Assembly: GCF_937997405.1 (NCBI RefSeq)
Contig: NZ_CALKTL010000121.1
Coordinates: forward strand, 1 to 23,669
Direction: 5' to 3'
DNA length: 23,669 bases
From: an uncultured Campylobacter sp.
GTDB lineage: Bacteria > Campylobacterota > Campylobacteria > Campylobacterales > Campylobacteraceae
Shown: positions 23,148 to 23,669 of the stretch, one piece after another
How the letters are laid out: the number at the start of each line of letters is the position of its first letter
Numbering within the stretch: the stretch's first letter is position 1
Notes under the pieces: model-generated
Database searches by the model: none
Seen by the model: the letters and a program-made list of their open reading frames with translations, nothing else
What the model was told of the DNA's origin: nothing
Translations under genes and position numbers: made by a program

Positions 23148-23669
23148 AATCTGAAATCCGTCCTTAAATCTGCTTTTAAAACTGCTAAATTCGCTTTTAA
23201 ATTTGCGTTTGAAATTTTAAAATTCACGGCGCGATGCCTGTCAGAATTTATGTCTAGGTCCGCTCCGAGGCGTATGTCGTAATAATCCATGCTTGGGTTT
23301 ATGCCGTGACCCTTGACGAGATTTATGTCATAATCCGCGCTAGAATTTATATCGTGGCATATATTTAAATTTAAGTCTCGATCTGCGTTAAAGTTTATGC
23401 TTTGGCATGTGCTGCAACAATATGTTTAAGGCGTATGTTGCGATCCGTGTCGTACCGCACTAAAGTCTATGTAACGATTTGCCTCGCAATTTGTACTCGT
23501 AGCGTTTCGGTTTTTAAAATTTAGGCTTTTAAAATTTTTCCCTACTCCGCTCGGCGTCGCATCGGCGCTTGATCTTTTGAGGTAAACGGCTTCGGCGGGA
23601 CGCGCGCAGCAAAGAGCCGCGCCTGCTCGCGCGAGCTTTGTGCGGATCCAAAAAAGAGCGCAGGCGGGC
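22968..23669 (-). repeat. Direct repeat copy 2, extends beyond the window
   Basis: Same orientation and block order as 1944-2440: thioredoxin 5' end, start region, tandem-repeat zone, the CGAAACGCTACGAG block and the GCGCGAGCAGGCGCGGCTCT core. It is longer than copy 1 because the tandem-repeat zone (23241-23491) is expanded. No complete gene is seen in 23148-23669. The right-hand end is cut by the window. Confidence 0.88.
23241..23491 (-). repeat. Degenerate 24-bp tandem repeat, about 8-9 units
   Basis: On the minus strand, units follow the pattern GCGGAYYAYGACATAAATYTCG with variation. Several are exactly 24 bases; others are 23-38. In one frame they encode an eight-residue motif such as ADYDINLV, CHDINSS or ADLDINSD. 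Copy 1 has only two such units (2205-2252). Confidence 0.65.

Noticed and set aside
1944..23669. Composite transposon bounded by the direct repeats
   Set aside because: No transposase, terminal inverted repeats or target duplication was seen, and the repeats contain part of an ordinary gene.

Overview
The window looks like a chromosomal segment of a Campylobacterota species, most likely a Campylobacter with moderate rather than low GC (C. gracilis-like is a guess from composition only). Reasons: the iron-locus gene order matches C. jejuni Cj1658-Cj1664 as I remember it; cytochrome c1 is diheme; cytochrome c biogenesis uses a fused CcsBA; and start-proximal signals are A/T-rich with purine-rich ribosome binding sites.

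Layout. (1) 2-1477 (+): 3' part of a gene resembling the C-terminal domains of DnaX (DNA polymerase III gamma/tau), with long Q/N/S/A-rich spacers. (2) 1631-10004, all on the minus strand and read right to left: ftr1-type permease, p19 periplasmic iron/copper protein, a DUF2318/YHS membrane Fe-S protein, two FtsX/MacB-type permeases, an ABC ATPase and a TlpA-like thioredoxin lipoprotein. Together they form a P19/Ftr1 iron acquisition locus. (3) 10224-13105 (-): petABC, the cytochrome bc1 complex, with a terminator downstream and a promoter plus an FNR/CRP-like dyad upstream. (4) 13106-13861: a 756-bp gene-free, repeat-rich gap. (5) 13862-17257 (-): CcsBA, which attaches heme to c-type cytochromes such as PetC. 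(6) 17567-18058 (-): a CreA-family periplasmic protein. (7) 18157-22888 (+): a tightly packed operon of phosphohexomutase, an 81-aa unknown, alanine racemase, LemA and two TPM-type membrane proteins. (8) 22953-23669: a broken second copy of the thioredoxin lipoprotein gene and its upstream region, a direct repeat of 1944-2440.

The genes divide into iron import with redox support, electron transport and its heme-attachment machinery, and a cell-envelope/sugar-phosphate operon. No CRISPR array, tRNA, rRNA, transposase or phage gene is visible.

The least explained features are: the direct repeats bounding about 21 kb; a degenerate 24-bp tandem repeat expanded in one repeat copy; Q/N/S/A-rich tracts shared by three unrelated proteins; and palindrome-rich, hairpin-rich intergenic gaps. 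I did not find a clear-cut new defence or mobile system.
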